Origin: Lewinellaceae bacterium
Lineage (GTDB): Bacteria > Bacteroidota > Bacteroidia > Chitinophagales > Saprospiraceae
Assembly (NCBI GenBank): GCA_020636375.1
Contig: JACJXZ010000018.1
Location: 1-64,000 of the forward strand
DNA: 64,000 nt
Direction: 5' to 3'
The notes beneath the pieces were generated by a model, which did no database searches, was not told where the DNA came from, and was given only the letters and a program-made list of their open reading frames with translations. Numbering within the stretch: position 1 is the first letter of the stretch; every line of letters begins with the position of its first letter. The position numbers and the translations under genes were made by a program. This document shows positions 7,248 to 16,545 of the stretch, in pieces.

Positions 7248-7769
7248 TCAATCCTCCAATCCGGCCATGCTGTCCACCCTAAGCCCCAGTTCAATCACCT
7301 GGAGGTCCCGGATATCCCCGTCTTCCAGGGTAAACCGCACGACGGTCCGCACCTTGTGGAAGCCCTGCCGGCCGGCGGCCCCGGGGTTGATGTGCAGCAG
7401 GCCGTGCCTCTTGTCGGGCATGACTTTCAGGATGTGGGAATGGCCGCAGATGAACAGGCGGGGCGGGTTTTGCCGGATGATGGCGCCGGCCCGTTTGCTG
7501 TAGCGCCCGGGGTAGCCACCGATGTGGGTAATAAAAACGTCGACGCCTTCACATTCGAACCGCAGGTCCTCGGGGTAGCGGCGGCGCATCGCCGGTTCGT
7601 CGATGTTGCCGTATACGGCGCGCAGGGGGCGGAAGGCCTCCAGGCGGTCCACGACGGCAGCATCGCCGATATCGCCGGCGTGCCAGACCTCATCGCATTC
7701 TCCGAAGTACCGGAAGATGCTGTCGTCCAGGAAAGAGTGGGTGTCGGAGAGGAGGCCAATGCGTTTCAT
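7248..7769 (-). CDS. Metallophosphoesterase of the YfcE/MJ0936 family
   Basis: The 173 residues carry the full calcineurin-like metal-binding set in order: LSDTH (8-12), HAGDIGD, YGNID, THIGG and CGHSH near residue 110, then INPGA. Length and motif spacing match the YfcE/MJ0936 group of small cytoplasmic phosphodiesterases, which hydrolyse model phosphodiesters with Mn2+; the physiological substrate is usually unknown. The start ATG at 7769 has the conserved MKRIGLLSDTH immediately after it. No obvious operon partner; the next gene upstream on the strand is about 140 bases away across a repeat. Confidence 0.9.
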   Translation of the reverse strand: MKRIGLLSDTHSFLDDSIFRYFGECDEVWHAGDIGDAAVVDRLEAFRPLRAVYGNIDEPAMRRRYPEDLRFECEGVDVFITHIGGYPGRYSKRAGAIIRQNPPRLFICGHSHILKVMPDKRHGLLHINPGAAGRQGFHKVRTVVRFTLEDGDIRDLQVIELGLRVDSMAGLED

Positions 7770-7819
7770 GGATGAATACTATTGATGTGGAGGGCAGCGA
7801 CATCCCGGCGCAAGCCGGG

Positions 7820-7912
7820 GCCGTCGAGGCCCGAACAGCGAAAAGCGAACAGCGAACCGCGAAAAGCAAACCGCGAAAAGCAAACCGCAAAAAGCGAACC
7901 GCAAACCGCCCC
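7820..7912. repeat. AGCGAACAGCGAA-type simple repeat
   Basis: Units such as GCGAACA, GCGAAAA and GCAAACC are strung together in the gap between the minus-strand genes at 7.7 and 7.9 kb. It is the same low-complexity family as the 7-bp array at 45.4 kb and the minus-strand version at 32.07-32.14 kb. Confidence 0.7.
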
Positions 7913-8737
7913 CTAATAAGTCACCTGCGGCACCATCACATACCCATCCTGCGCATACTTTTCGAAATCGTCGTACCGGATCCAGAGGTAGCCGCTGTCG
8001 CCCCAGGTGCTGCCCCAGCAGCCCATCACTTCGAAGGCCTGGCGGGTTTCGTCATAACCAACGACCATGAGGGGGAAAAGTTCGGTGGGCTGGCTGGGCG
8101 GCTTCCAGGTATCCTGCCGGATGAGGCTGCGGATGCTGCCGTCCGCCAGCAGTTCTACGACCACCGGGTTGCCGCGGATGATGGCCTTGCGCACTTCGAA
8201 GACCTTCTGCCGGCCTTTCATCACGTCGCGGACGACGTGCAGGTAGTTGGCGATCTGGTACTTATTCGTGGCGTAGACGGCGTTGGGGATGGTTGTCGAG
8301 CCGAAAGGCATGATGGAAGCGCTGACCGTCCCCTGGTCGGCGAGGAAGCGGAAGGCTTCCTGGGGGGTGAGGCGCTTGCCGGCGCCTTCCAGGTTGAGCG
8401 ACAGGAAGTCGGGGCTGAGGTTGTCCTTGTAGTTCTGGTTGAGGTTGACGTAGTACTCCAGGCAGCTGGCCAGGATGTAGCTCAGCTCTGAGCCACGGGG
8501 GCCGATCTTGCGGACGGGCATCATGTAGGGTTTGATGCTCTGCCGCTCGAGCATGTCGCGGGGGTCGCGGCCGATGCCCGGCACAGTGTACATCAGCCGG
8601 CTGATCTGGTCGAGGTCAGCCGTGCCGAAAACGGATTGTTCGGACTTGAGCTGCATCAGCTGGTTGTCGACCTGCGCGGAAATACAGAACGGGGCGGCCA
8701 TCAACAGGATGGCGGCATAGACATAAGGCTTTTTCAT
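7913..8737 (-). CDS. Exported papain-fold (C1-like) protein without catalytic residues
   Basis: The 274-residue protein begins with a signal peptide (hydrophobic 8-19, cleavage near CISAQ). The C-terminal half ends VVGYDETRQAF, then GCWGSTWGDSGYLWI (239-253), which is the papain/C1 motif GYD...NSWGxxWGDxGY. All three expected catalytic positions differ: the Cys site reads Ser-Tyr87 within RGSELSYILA, the His before VVGYD is Phe221/Pro222, and the Asn of NSWG is Gly239. It is therefore most likely a non-catalytic papain-fold protein. No operon partner. A 14-bp perfect inverted repeat lies just upstream of the start. Confidence 0.6.
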   Translation of the reverse strand: MKKPYVYAAILLMAAPFCISAQVDNQLMQLKSEQSVFGTADLDQISRLMYTVPGIGRDPRDMLERQSIKPYMMPVRKIGPRGSELSYILASCLEYYVNLNQNYKDNLSPDFLSLNLEGAGKRLTPQEAFRFLADQGTVSASIMPFGSTTIPNAVYATNKYQIANYLHVVRDVMKGRQKVFEVRKAIIRGNPVVVELLADGSIRSLIRQDTWKPPSQPTELFPLMVVGYDETRQAFEVMGCWGSTWGDSGYLWIRYDDFEKYAQDGYVMVPQVTY

Positions 8738-8757
8738 GTGGACGATAGTTTATATTG

Positions 8758-8815
8758 GCCCGGCTTTTGGCGGTATCTCAACAGCGCGCCGGCCGGATGC
8801 GGCCAAAAGCCGGGC
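8758..8815. promoter_or_regulatory. Perfect 14-bp inverted repeat upstream of the papain-fold gene
   Basis: GCCCGGCTTTTGGC (8758-8771) and GCCAAAAGCCGGGC (8802-8815) are perfect inverted arms separated by 30 bases, 20 bases upstream of the ATG at 8737. It could be a 5'-UTR hairpin, an operator, or a terminator for transcription entering from the right; no T-run supports the last. Confidence 0.5.
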
Positions 8816-9032
8816 AGGGTATTGGAAGCGGGTTGCTGTATCTTCCTGCAAACAACGAACCGGAAGCGGGTTTTCTTATTGTTTTTTTGGGAATATTTTT
8901 AAGCGATGCCCCTTTTTTTGTTGTTTGTTCCCAGGAACCGGCAACGGCCAACAGGCAATCAACAACCGTCAACAAAATCGGGGTTTTGAGCTTGTGTGTT
9001 TTCGGATGTATACTGAGAGGTTGTTTCGTGGG

Positions 9033-9260
9033 GCCTCGCGACCAGGTAGTGCCGCAGGTTGAAAATTTATATTGTGAACTGGAGCGCGGACTTCCAAGTC
9101 CGCGAACAGTATTGATTAAGCGGATCAAGAAACCGCACTCCAAAATATATAATAGTTAACCTGCGGCACTAGATGATCGCGGCACGGGGGGAGGGTTGTT
9201 ACGGCATTAACAGGGTGGGGGCCTCGCGATCAGGATGATCGCGGCACGGGGGGAGGGCCG
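9033..9260. repeat. Two copies of a GCGATCAGGATGATCGC palindromic repeat, one interrupted
   Basis: The intact unit at about 9220-9257 reads GGCCTCGCGATCAGGATGATCGCGGCACGG and so on, with a GCGATC / GATCGC palindrome. The left unit begins GGCCTCGCGACCAGG at 9033-9046 and resumes GATGATCGCGGCACGG at 9172; the 125 bases between are another element. A further copy occurs at 55.54 kb. There are no genes in 8738-9719 otherwise. Confidence 0.8.
9047..9171. mobile_element. 125-bp non-coding insertion element with 14-bp terminal inverted repeats
   Basis: The element begins TAGTGCCGCAGGTT and ends AACCTGCGGCACTA, a perfect 14-bp inverted pair, and its inner sequence continues imperfect symmetry (AACTGGAGCG against CGCACTCC). 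A GCGGACTTCCAAGTCCGC hairpin lies inside. It has no coding capacity. Comparison with the uninterrupted unit at 9.22 kb shows it inserted inside a copy of the GATCAGGATGATC repeat. The parent transposase is not in this window. Confidence 0.75.
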
Positions 9261-9483
9261 CACGCAAAAAAAAGTCTTTCTTCAGGCAGTAGTTGAAGAA
9301 AGACCGGCAAAAAGAAAGTCGAAATCGCAATCTTTATTCTCGCTTCTATCGAAAGCGCTAATCAAAATAAGAATTATTCTGCACTTTAGGAAGCTTTTGA
9401 GCAAGTACAGGCCCTTGCTGCCGTAATATTTTGTTAAATACCCCCCGTTGGTAAACCTTCGGAGGGGCCCTGCTCGTCTTATT

Positions 9484-9605
9484 TATGTTGTTTGTTGTTT
9501 GTTGATTGTTGTTCGTTCACGGGTGTCTCTGGGCCGGCCAACAAACAACCGACAACAAACAACTGACAACAAACAACCGACAACTGACAACAAGCAACCC
9601 ACAAC
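9484..9605. repeat. TTGTTTGTTG / CAACAAACAA hairpin repeat
   Basis: A left arm of TTGTTTGTTGTTTGTTGATT type faces a right arm of CAACAAACAACCGACAACAA type, separated by a short CGGGTGTCTCTGGGCCGG linker. It could form a long weak hairpin. The same design appears at 58.25-58.37 kb with a different linker. It ends about 115 bases before the AsmA-like gene. Confidence 0.7.
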
Positions 9606-9719
9606 CCCAACACCCGGCCGGGAACGACTTTTTCCGGCGTGCAGGTTGTTTCCTTAACTGCGTTGTAGTAACTTTCCTCATTCAAAGCCAATTAAAAAGT
9701 ATCCGGAAACCACATCTAT

Positions 9720-12700
9720 ATGAAAATCGTAAAAAGGCTTCTCCTCGCGCTTCTGATCCTGGTTGTCTTGCTGGCCGGCAGCGCCGTCGCGCTTCCCTAT
9801 CTGTTCAAAGACAAACTCACGGCCCTGGCCAAAGAAGAGATCAACAAAAACGTCACGGCAAAAGTCGACTTCAAAGGGGTCGACTTATCCCTGCTGCGCA
9901 GTTTCCCCAACTTCAGCCTGGAACTGCAGGACTACTCCGTCGAGGGCGTCGGCGACTTTGAAGGCGTCCGGCTCGCCGGCGGGAAAAGCATCGGGTTTAC
10001 CCTCGACCTGATGTCCGTGATCAGCTCTACCCGGCCGGTCGAAGTCAAATCCGTCACCCTGGAAGAACCCAACATCCACGTGCTCGTCCTCAAAGACGGC
10101 CGCGCCAACTATGACATCGCCCTGCCCGCCGAAGAAGCGGCAGATACGGCCGCTGCCGAAACAGACTACGGCAACGTGGTGGTCCAGCTCCAGGAGTACA
10201 GCATCAACAATGGCTACCTGATCTACGACGACCGCAGCATCGATGTGTTCGTCGACGCCAAAAACATCAACCACCAGGGTGCCGGCGACTTTACCATCGA
10301 CGTGTACGACCTGGACACCTACACCGACATCGAAGCGCTGACCGTGACGCAGAGCGGCATTACCTACCTCAAAGACGCGCATGCCACCCTCGACGCCATC
10401 TTCAACATCGAGCAGGCGATCAGCAAGTACAACCTCCGGGACAACGAACTGGCGATCAACGACCTGAAACTCACCGCCGACGGCTTCGTCCAGCTGGTGG
10501 AAGACGACATCAACATGGAACTGGCATTCAGCAGCCCGCAGAACGACTTCAAGAGCCTGCTCTCCATGGTCCCCTACGCTTACATCGAAGGCTATGAGGA
10601 CGTGAAAGCGGACGGCAAATTCACCCTTTCCGGAAACGTATCGGGAACCTACAACGGCGACCGGGAAGAATATCCGGCTTTCCGCGTCGAAAGCTCCATT
10701 TCGGAGGGCAACGTCCAATACCCGGGCCTGCCCCTGGGCATCCGCAACATCAACAGCCAGGTGAACGTCAACAGCCCGAGCAGCGATTTCAACGACCTCA
10801 CCGTTGACGTCCCCCGCTTTGCCTTTACCGTCGGGCAAAACCCGTTCAACGGCAGCTTCGCCCTGCGCACGCCCATTTCGGACCCGGACGTGAAGGCGAC
10901 AGCCAAAGGCGTCATCAACCTGAAGGAGCTGGCCCAGGCCTTTCCGGTTGAAGGCATCCAGGAACTCAGCGGCATCATCAACGCCGACCTGCGGGTCGAC
11001 ACCCGCCTTTCTTATATCGAACAGGAACAATACGACCGCGTGAACATGGACGGCCGCCTGCAGGTGAACCAGATCACCTACCGCAGCGAAGGCCTGCCCG
11101 CCGTGCAGATAAAGGACATGCAGATGGCCTTCACCCCGCAGAACGTGCGCCTGGACAACTTCCAGGCCCAGCTGGGCAAGAGCGACATCGCCGCCCAGGG
11201 CACGATCGACAACATCCTGGCCTACTTCTCTCCGGAAAAGACGATGAAGGGCAACCTGAAAGTCACATCCAACTACTTCCTGGCCGACGAGTGGATGCCG
11301 GCCGAGGAAACCGCTGCGCCAGCACCCGCCGCTGCGCCCGCCGCAACTGAAGAAACGGAAATCTTCGACCGCTTCGACTTCACCCTCGACGCCGGCATCG
11401 AGGAGCTGGTTTACGACGTTTACACCATCCGCAAGGGCGTCGCCCGCGGCAATATGACGCCCAACCGCCTCACCGTCAGCCAGCTGTCCGGCCAGATCGG
11501 CGACAGCGACTTCAACGCCTCGGGCACCATCCTCAACGTGTTCGACTACCTCTTCGAAGACGGCGTGCTCGGCGGCAACATCAAGCTGAACAGCCGCCTG
11601 ATGAACCTCAACCAGTTCATGGAAGAAGAAGAAGGGGCGGCAGGCAGCAGCACGGAAACCGAAGCCTACGCCGTGATCCCCGTGCCACCCAACATCGACA
11701 TGACGGTCGACGCCAATATCGGCAAAGTGGTGTATACCAATATGACACTGGAAGACATCAACGGCCGGCTGGCCATCGCCGACCAGGCCATCGTGCTCGA
11801 CAACGTCACCGCCCGCGGCCTGGGCGGCGCCATGGCGATGAGCGGCAGCTACGACACCAAAGACGTCGACAACCCCACCTTCCGCTTCAAATACGACCTG
11901 CAGAAGCTCGACTTCCGCCAGGCCTTCAACACCTTCAATACCTTTGAACAGTTCGCCCCGATCGGCAAGTTCATCAACGGCGCCTTCAGCAGCACCCTGA
12001 TCATGGACGGTGTCCTCGGCAGCGACCTGATGCCCAAGCTGGAAAGCATCAACGCCGAAGGTTTCCTGGAAACGCTCAACGGCATGATCACCGGCTTCAC
12101 GCCCCTGCAGGCCATCGGCGAAAAGCTGAACGTCGACTACCTGAAGAATAACATCAACATCGCCAACAGCCGCAACTGGTTTACCATCGAGAAGGGTACG
12201 CTGACGCTGCAGGAATACGACGCCAAGGTGAAAGACATCGCCATGAAGATCGGCGGCACTTACAACATCACCAACAAGATGGACCTCGACATCAAAGCCC
12301 AGATCCCGAGGAAGCTGCTGGAGCAGAACGCCATCGGCGCAGCGGCCAGCAGCGGGCTCAACTTCCTGCAGAAGGAGGCCTCCAAACTCGGCCTCAACAT
12401 CCAGCAGGGCGAGTTCGTCAACGTGCTCATCAACCTGACCGGCGACGTCCAGAAGCCCAATGTAGGCCTCAGGCTGCTGGGCATGGACGGCGAGAGCAGC
12501 GCCGCCGACGCCGCCAAGGGCCAGGTGAAGGCCGAAGCCCAGAAAGCGATCGAGGAAGGCAAAAAGGTGGTGAAGGAAACCGCCGACAAGGCCGTCGATT
12601 CCCTGAAAACCGTGGCTGCCCAGGAGGCAGAGAAAGCCCGGAAGGAGCTGGAAAAAAAGGCTAAGGAAGAGGCGGAAAAAGCCCTGGGCAACCTGGTGGA

Positions 12701-12827
12701 CAGCACCAAGCAGCAACAGGCCAAAGACCTTCTGGAAGGCGCCACCAAGGAAGGGGCGGACAAAATCAAGGACAACCTGGATAAGTGGAACCCGTTCGGG
12801 AAGAAGAAAAAGGATGGAGGTAATTAA
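9720..12827 (+). CDS. AsmA-like envelope protein
   Basis: The 1035-residue protein opens with a basic end and one membrane helix (LLLALLILVVLLAGSAVALP, about 7-26), then LFKDKLTALAKEEINKNVTA and RSFPNFSLEL, typical of AsmA-family proteins, whose long beta-groove bodies are linked to outer-membrane lipid and protein homeostasis. Mid-protein Ala/Pro/Glu-rich linkers occur near 530 and 650. The last 100 residues are an Ala/Lys/Glu-rich predicted coiled coil with repeated KKAKEEAEKAL-type segments, ending in a Lys-rich tail. It is monocistronic and converges on smc; the two stops share bases TTAA. Confidence 0.85.
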   Translation: MKIVKRLLLALLILVVLLAGSAVALPYLFKDKLTALAKEEINKNVTAKVDFKGVDLSLLRSFPNFSLELQDYSVEGVGDFEGVRLAGGKSIGFTLDLMSVISSTRPVEVKSVTLEEPNIHVLVLKDGRANYDIALPAEEAADTAAAETDYGNVVVQLQEYSINNGYLIYDDRSIDVFVDAKNINHQGAGDFTIDVYDLDTYTDIEALTVTQSGITYLKDAHATLDAIFNIEQAISKYNLRDNELAINDLKLTADGFVQLVEDDINMELAFSSPQNDFKSLLSMVPYAYIEGYEDVKADGKFTLSGNVSGTYNGDREEYPAFRVESSISEGNVQYPGLPLGIRNINSQVNVNSPSSDFNDLTVDVPRFAFTVGQNPFNGSFALRTPISDPDVKATAKGVINLKELAQAFPVEGIQELSGIINADLRVDTRLSYIEQEQYDRVNMDGRLQVNQITYRSEGLPAVQIKDMQMAFTPQNVRLDNFQAQLGKSDIAAQGTIDNILAYFSPEKTMKGNLKVTSNYFLADEWMPAEETAAPAPAAAPAATEETEIFDRFDFTLDAGIEELVYDVYTIRKGVARGNMTPNRLTVSQLSGQIGDSDFNASGTILNVFDYLFEDGVLGGNIKLNSRLMNLNQFMEEEEGAAGSSTETEAYAVIPVPPNIDMTVDANIGKVVYTNMTLEDINGRLAIADQAIVLDNVTARGLGGAMAMSGSYDTKDVDNPTFRFKYDLQKLDFRQAFNTFNTFEQFAPIGKFINGAFSSTLIMDGVLGSDLMPKLESINAEGFLETLNGMITGFTPLQAIGEKLNVDYLKNNINIANSRNWFTIEKGTLTLQEYDAKVKDIAMKIGGTYNITNKMDLDIKAQIPRKLLEQNAIGAAASSGLNFLQKEASKLGLNIQQGEFVNVLINLTGDVQKPNVGLRLLGMDGESSAADAAKGQVKAEAQKAIEEGKKVVKETADKAVDSLKTVAAQEAEKARKELEKKAKEEAEKALGNLVDSTKQQQAKDLLEGATKEGADKIKDNLDKWNPFGKKKKDGGN

Positions 12828-15800
12828 TTCTCCACCACCTCAAAACTCGCCGTATGCTCAAAGTCCCGGAAATCCACCGGGCTGACGCCGGACACGCCCT
12901 GCTCGGCCATGTAGACGCCATAGATGGTGTCCACAGCTGCCATGGTGAGCTTGTTGTGGGTCACGATGATAAACTGCGAATCCTTTGAGAATTTCTTGAT
13001 GATGCGGTTGAACTTCTCGATGTTGGCGTCGTCGAGGGGGGCGTCCACCTCGTCGAAGATGCAGAAGGGCGCCGGCTTGAGCAGGTAGAGGGCGAAGAGC
13101 AGGGCGGTGGCGGTGAGGGTCTTCTCCCCTCCGGAAAGCTGGTTGATGGTCTGCGGGCGCTTGCCTTTGGGTTTGGCTACGATCTCGATCCGGGACTCCA
13201 GGGGGTCGTCGGGGTCCAGCAGGAGGAGGTCGCAGGCGTCGTCTTCGGTGAAGAGGCTGCGGAAGACGTCGATGAAGTACAGGCGGGCCTTTTCGAAGGC
13301 TTCCAGGAACTGCACGGTGGCTGTTTCCTCGATCTCTTTGATGGTTTCTTCCAGGTCTTTTTTGGCCTGCAGGATGTCGTCGCGCTGCCGGGTGATGCTT
13401 TCGAAACGTTCGTTCATCTCGTCGTAGGCCTCGACCGCCATGGGGTTGATCTCGCCGTAGTTTTCCAGGCGGCCGCGCAGGCGCTCGACTTTCATCTCCA
13501 GTTCTTCCTGGGGGACATCTGTCTGCGCCTCCTGGTTGATGATATCGTTGATGTCGATGTTGAACTCGATGCGCAGGCGCTGGGCCACGGAGCTGACCTC
13601 GAACTTGAGGTCGTTGGCCTTGTCCTTGAGGTTGTTGACCAGCACCTGGGCGTCCTGCCGCTGTTTGTTCTGTTTGCGGAGGCTGTCTTCCAGCTCGTTG
13701 ATCCCGCCCCGGGCCTGGAAGTAGCGCTGTTCGGCCTCGGTGAGCAGGGATTCCTTTTCTTTGCGCTGGGCGTAAGCTTCCTGCAGTTGCTGCTCCAGGG
13801 CGTCGACCGCTTCCTGAATGGCTTTGATCTCCTCGCCGGCGCCTTCCAGTTTCTTCTGGTTGGCGGTTACGGCAGTGCGGGCCTCTTCGAGTTGCTTCTC
13901 GCGGAAGCTGAGCTCCCGCTGGAAGGACGACACCTTGTTCTGTTGGCGGACGAACTCGATGTTCTTGTCGTTGAAGGCGGAAGAGGCCTGGCTTAGCTCC
14001 TCGGCCACCTGCCGGTAGTTGACGTCCGTATTGGCGATCTTTTCCTTGATGGAAGCGATCTCGCGGTTCTTCTCCTTCAGGGCTGTTTCGATGCCGGCAT
14101 TGGCCTCTTCCAGCTTGTTGATCGTTTTCTCGATGACGGCCCGCTTGTCGTCCGCCTCCTGGATGAAAGCCTCGAAGTTTTCCAGGCGGGTGCTCAGGGC
14201 CGCCTTTTCCTGCATCAGGCGGTTCAGCTGGTTTTGTTCCTGCTGAATCTCGGCGGGCGTGCGCTGGGCTTTGAGGCCTTCGATCTTCGATTTCAGGCTG
14301 TAGAATTCGGTAGACAGGCGGTTTTCCTCCCGTTCCAGTTTTTTGATCGCATTGTCCAGCACTTCCAGGTTCTTCTTGCGCCCGATTTTCTTGCCTTCGA
14401 ACAGGCCGATGGAGCCGCCGGAGACGCTGTAGCGGCGCTGGATGTAGCGGCCGCTTTTGGAGAGCAGCACGAAATCGCCGTCGGGCACCTGTCCCTGAAT
14501 CTCTTCTTTGTCCGTCAGCAGCACCTTTTCCAGCAGGTAGCTGCACAGGCTGCGGTAGGCCGGATCGGTCTCCACCAGGTCGATGGCCCGGGTGGTTTCG
14601 GGCAGGAGGGCCATGGGCGCCACGTAGTCCTGGAAAGCGTCGAGCAGGAAGAAGTTGGCCTTGCCTTTCTGGGTTTTGCTCAGCAGCTGGATGGCCCGGT
14701 AGGCGGCTTCCATGTTCCGCACGACGTAGTAGTTGAGGTAAGGTTCCAGGTAGTTTTCGATGGCCACCCGGTATTCCTCCTTCACGTAGATCAGGTCGGA
14801 GAGCAGGGGCGTATCCTTATCCCATTCCGAAGATTTGGTGGTGCTCAGGAAGCGGATCGACTCCGGGAAGCCCTCCAGGTTTTCGACCATGCTTTTGGTG
14901 AGCTTGTATTCGTTGCGCTTGGCGTCCATCTCCCGGTTGACGCGAGTCATCTTTTTGGTCAGCTCTTCGAGGGCGGCCTCGGCGTGCTGCAGGCGTTCCT
15001 GCCGTTCCTCTTCGGCGCGCTCCAGGTTGGCCAGGGCTTCGGCCTTCTGCCGCTCTTCGGCTTCCAGGGCGTTCATCTTTTCGCGCAGGCCGCCCACCTC
15101 GCCGCGCCGCTGTCCGATCTCCTGCCGGTAGCGCTCCAGGCTGTTCTGGTTGCTTTCCGCCTGGTTGGTGTTGATGGCCTTTTGCTTTTCCAGCTCGAAG
15201 GATTCCCGTTCCAGGGCCTGTTGTTTGGCCACCACCTCGTCCAGCCCGGCTTTCAGGGCGCCGTGGCTCTGCCGGATGGCTGCCAGCCGCTGCTCGGCGG
15301 CCGCCAGGCCTTCTTCCAGGCTGGCTTCCAGGCGTTTCTCCTGGTTGAGCTGGGAGCGGTAGTAGTCGATGTCTTCTTCCAGTTGCCGGATGCGGGCTTT
15401 GGTATTGCTGATGTCTTCGGTGAGCTTGGACTGGTTTTCCTCCAGGAACTGCTGCTTCTGCTGGTTCATCCGCTTGTCGTTCTCCATGCCGCGGAGGTTG
15501 CCCACCAGGTTGTTCAGCTCCCGCTGCCGGTCGGAGAGGGCCTTCTCTTTGTCCAGGTTCTCCTTGCGTTCGCGTTCCAGGGCGGATTCCAGCTTGCTGA
15601 TCTCCACTTCGTACTGGCGGTAGCGGTCCTCTTCGGATTCCAGCTTGCGGCGCAGCTCGTTCTGCCGTTCTTTCAGGGTAGAGATCTTGAGGATGGCCAG
15701 GTTGGTGCTGTAATCCTTGTATTTGGCTTTCAGCTCGAAGTAGCGCCTGGTGCGTTTGGCCTGCTTTTCCAGGGATTTGAGGTTGTTGCTGATCTCGAAG

Positions 15801-16384
15801 AGCAGGTCTTCGACGCGTTCCAGGTCGTCGGAGGTATTCTTGAGCTTATTGAGGGTTTCGCGCTTGCGCACCTTGTATTTGGAGATGCCGGCCGCCTGTT
15901 CGAACATGCGGCGCCGGGAGTTGTCCTTGTCGGACAGGATGTCGTCCACCATCCCCAGGGCGATGATGGCGTAGGAGTTGGAGCCGATGCCGGTATCCAG
16001 GAAGAGGGACGTGATGTCCCGAAGGCGGCAGGGCACGCCGTTAAGGCGGTATTCGCTCTCCCCGCTGCGGTAGAGCATGCGGGTGATGGTCACCGTGTGG
16101 TATTCGGTGGGCAGCAGGTTTTTAGTATTCTCGAACGTGAGGGAAACAGAGGCCAGGCCGCCGGCCTTGCGGCGCCTGGTGCCGTTGAAGATGACGCTGG
16201 ACATCTGGTCCAGGCGCAGTTCGCGGCTCTTCTGTTCGCCCAGCACCCAGCGGATGGCGTCCACGATGTTAGACTTGCCAGATCCGTTGGGCCCGACGAT
16301 GCCGATGACGTCTTCGCCGAAGTTGATCACCGTCTCGTTGGCGAAACTTTTAAACCCCTTTATTTCCAGCTGCTTCAATCTCAT
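12824..16384 (-). CDS. smc: Chromosome segregation ATPase SMC
   Basis: The start ATG at 16384 gives 1186 residues beginning MRLKQLEIKGFKSFANET, the usual bacterial SMC start; the frame is open further upstream but that part is not family-like. Walker A is GPNGSGKS (31-38). Two long coiled-coil arms flank a hinge around residues 500-660. The C-terminal head has the signature LSGGEK (1083-1088) and Walker B CIFDEVDAPLDD (Asp1111, Glu1112). Length is normal for SMC, which organises and segregates the chromosome with ScpA/ScpB. No scp genes are in the window. It converges with the AsmA-like gene, sharing the last four bases. Confidence 0.97.
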   Translation of the reverse strand: MRLKQLEIKGFKSFANETVINFGEDVIGIVGPNGSGKSNIVDAIRWVLGEQKSRELRLDQMSSVIFNGTRRRKAGGLASVSLTFENTKNLLPTEYHTVTITRMLYRSGESEYRLNGVPCRLRDITSLFLDTGIGSNSYAIIALGMVDDILSDKDNSRRRMFEQAAGISKYKVRKRETLNKLKNTSDDLERVEDLLFEISNNLKSLEKQAKRTRRYFELKAKYKDYSTNLAILKISTLKERQNELRRKLESEEDRYRQYEVEISKLESALERERKENLDKEKALSDRQRELNNLVGNLRGMENDKRMNQQKQQFLEENQSKLTEDISNTKARIRQLEEDIDYYRSQLNQEKRLEASLEEGLAAAEQRLAAIRQSHGALKAGLDEVVAKQQALERESFELEKQKAINTNQAESNQNSLERYRQEIGQRRGEVGGLREKMNALEAEERQKAEALANLERAEEERQERLQHAEAALEELTKKMTRVNREMDAKRNEYKLTKSMVENLEGFPESIRFLSTTKSSEWDKDTPLLSDLIYVKEEYRVAIENYLEPYLNYYVVRNMEAAYRAIQLLSKTQKGKANFFLLDAFQDYVAPMALLPETTRAIDLVETDPAYRSLCSYLLEKVLLTDKEEIQGQVPDGDFVLLSKSGRYIQRRYSVSGGSIGLFEGKKIGRKKNLEVLDNAIKKLEREENRLSTEFYSLKSKIEGLKAQRTPAEIQQEQNQLNRLMQEKAALSTRLENFEAFIQEADDKRAVIEKTINKLEEANAGIETALKEKNREIASIKEKIANTDVNYRQVAEELSQASSAFNDKNIEFVRQQNKVSSFQRELSFREKQLEEARTAVTANQKKLEGAGEEIKAIQEAVDALEQQLQEAYAQRKEKESLLTEAEQRYFQARGGINELEDSLRKQNKQRQDAQVLVNNLKDKANDLKFEVSSVAQRLRIEFNIDINDIINQEAQTDVPQEELEMKVERLRGRLENYGEINPMAVEAYDEMNERFESITRQRDDILQAKKDLEETIKEIEETATVQFLEAFEKARLYFIDVFRSLFTEDDACDLLLLDPDDPLESRIEIVAKPKGKRPQTINQLSGGEKTLTATALLFALYLLKPAPFCIFDEVDAPLDDANIEKFNRIIKKFSKDSQFIIVTHNKLTMAAVDTIYGVYMAEQGVSGVSPVDFRDFEHTASFEVVEN

Positions 16385-16545
16385 AGCTTGCAAAAATAAG
16401 CATTTAAAGGCGGGAGCGACAGGCCGGGCCGGCCTTTTTATCCACAAATGGGGGGGAAGATATACACAGGAGGTGTTGGGAAGGGAGATTCAGGCATTTT
16501 ATCCGGATGAGCGCAGCGAAGGAGGGTGTGTGTTTGTGCATTGGT

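Noticed and set aside
9885..12716. 943-codon open frame on the minus strand
   Set aside because: Antisense shadow of the AsmA-like gene; sequence is composition-driven (His/Val/Asp/Gly-rich) and has no domain or signal.
14234..16399. 721-codon open frame on the plus strand
   Set aside because: Antisense shadow of smc in GC-rich DNA; no recognisable motif.
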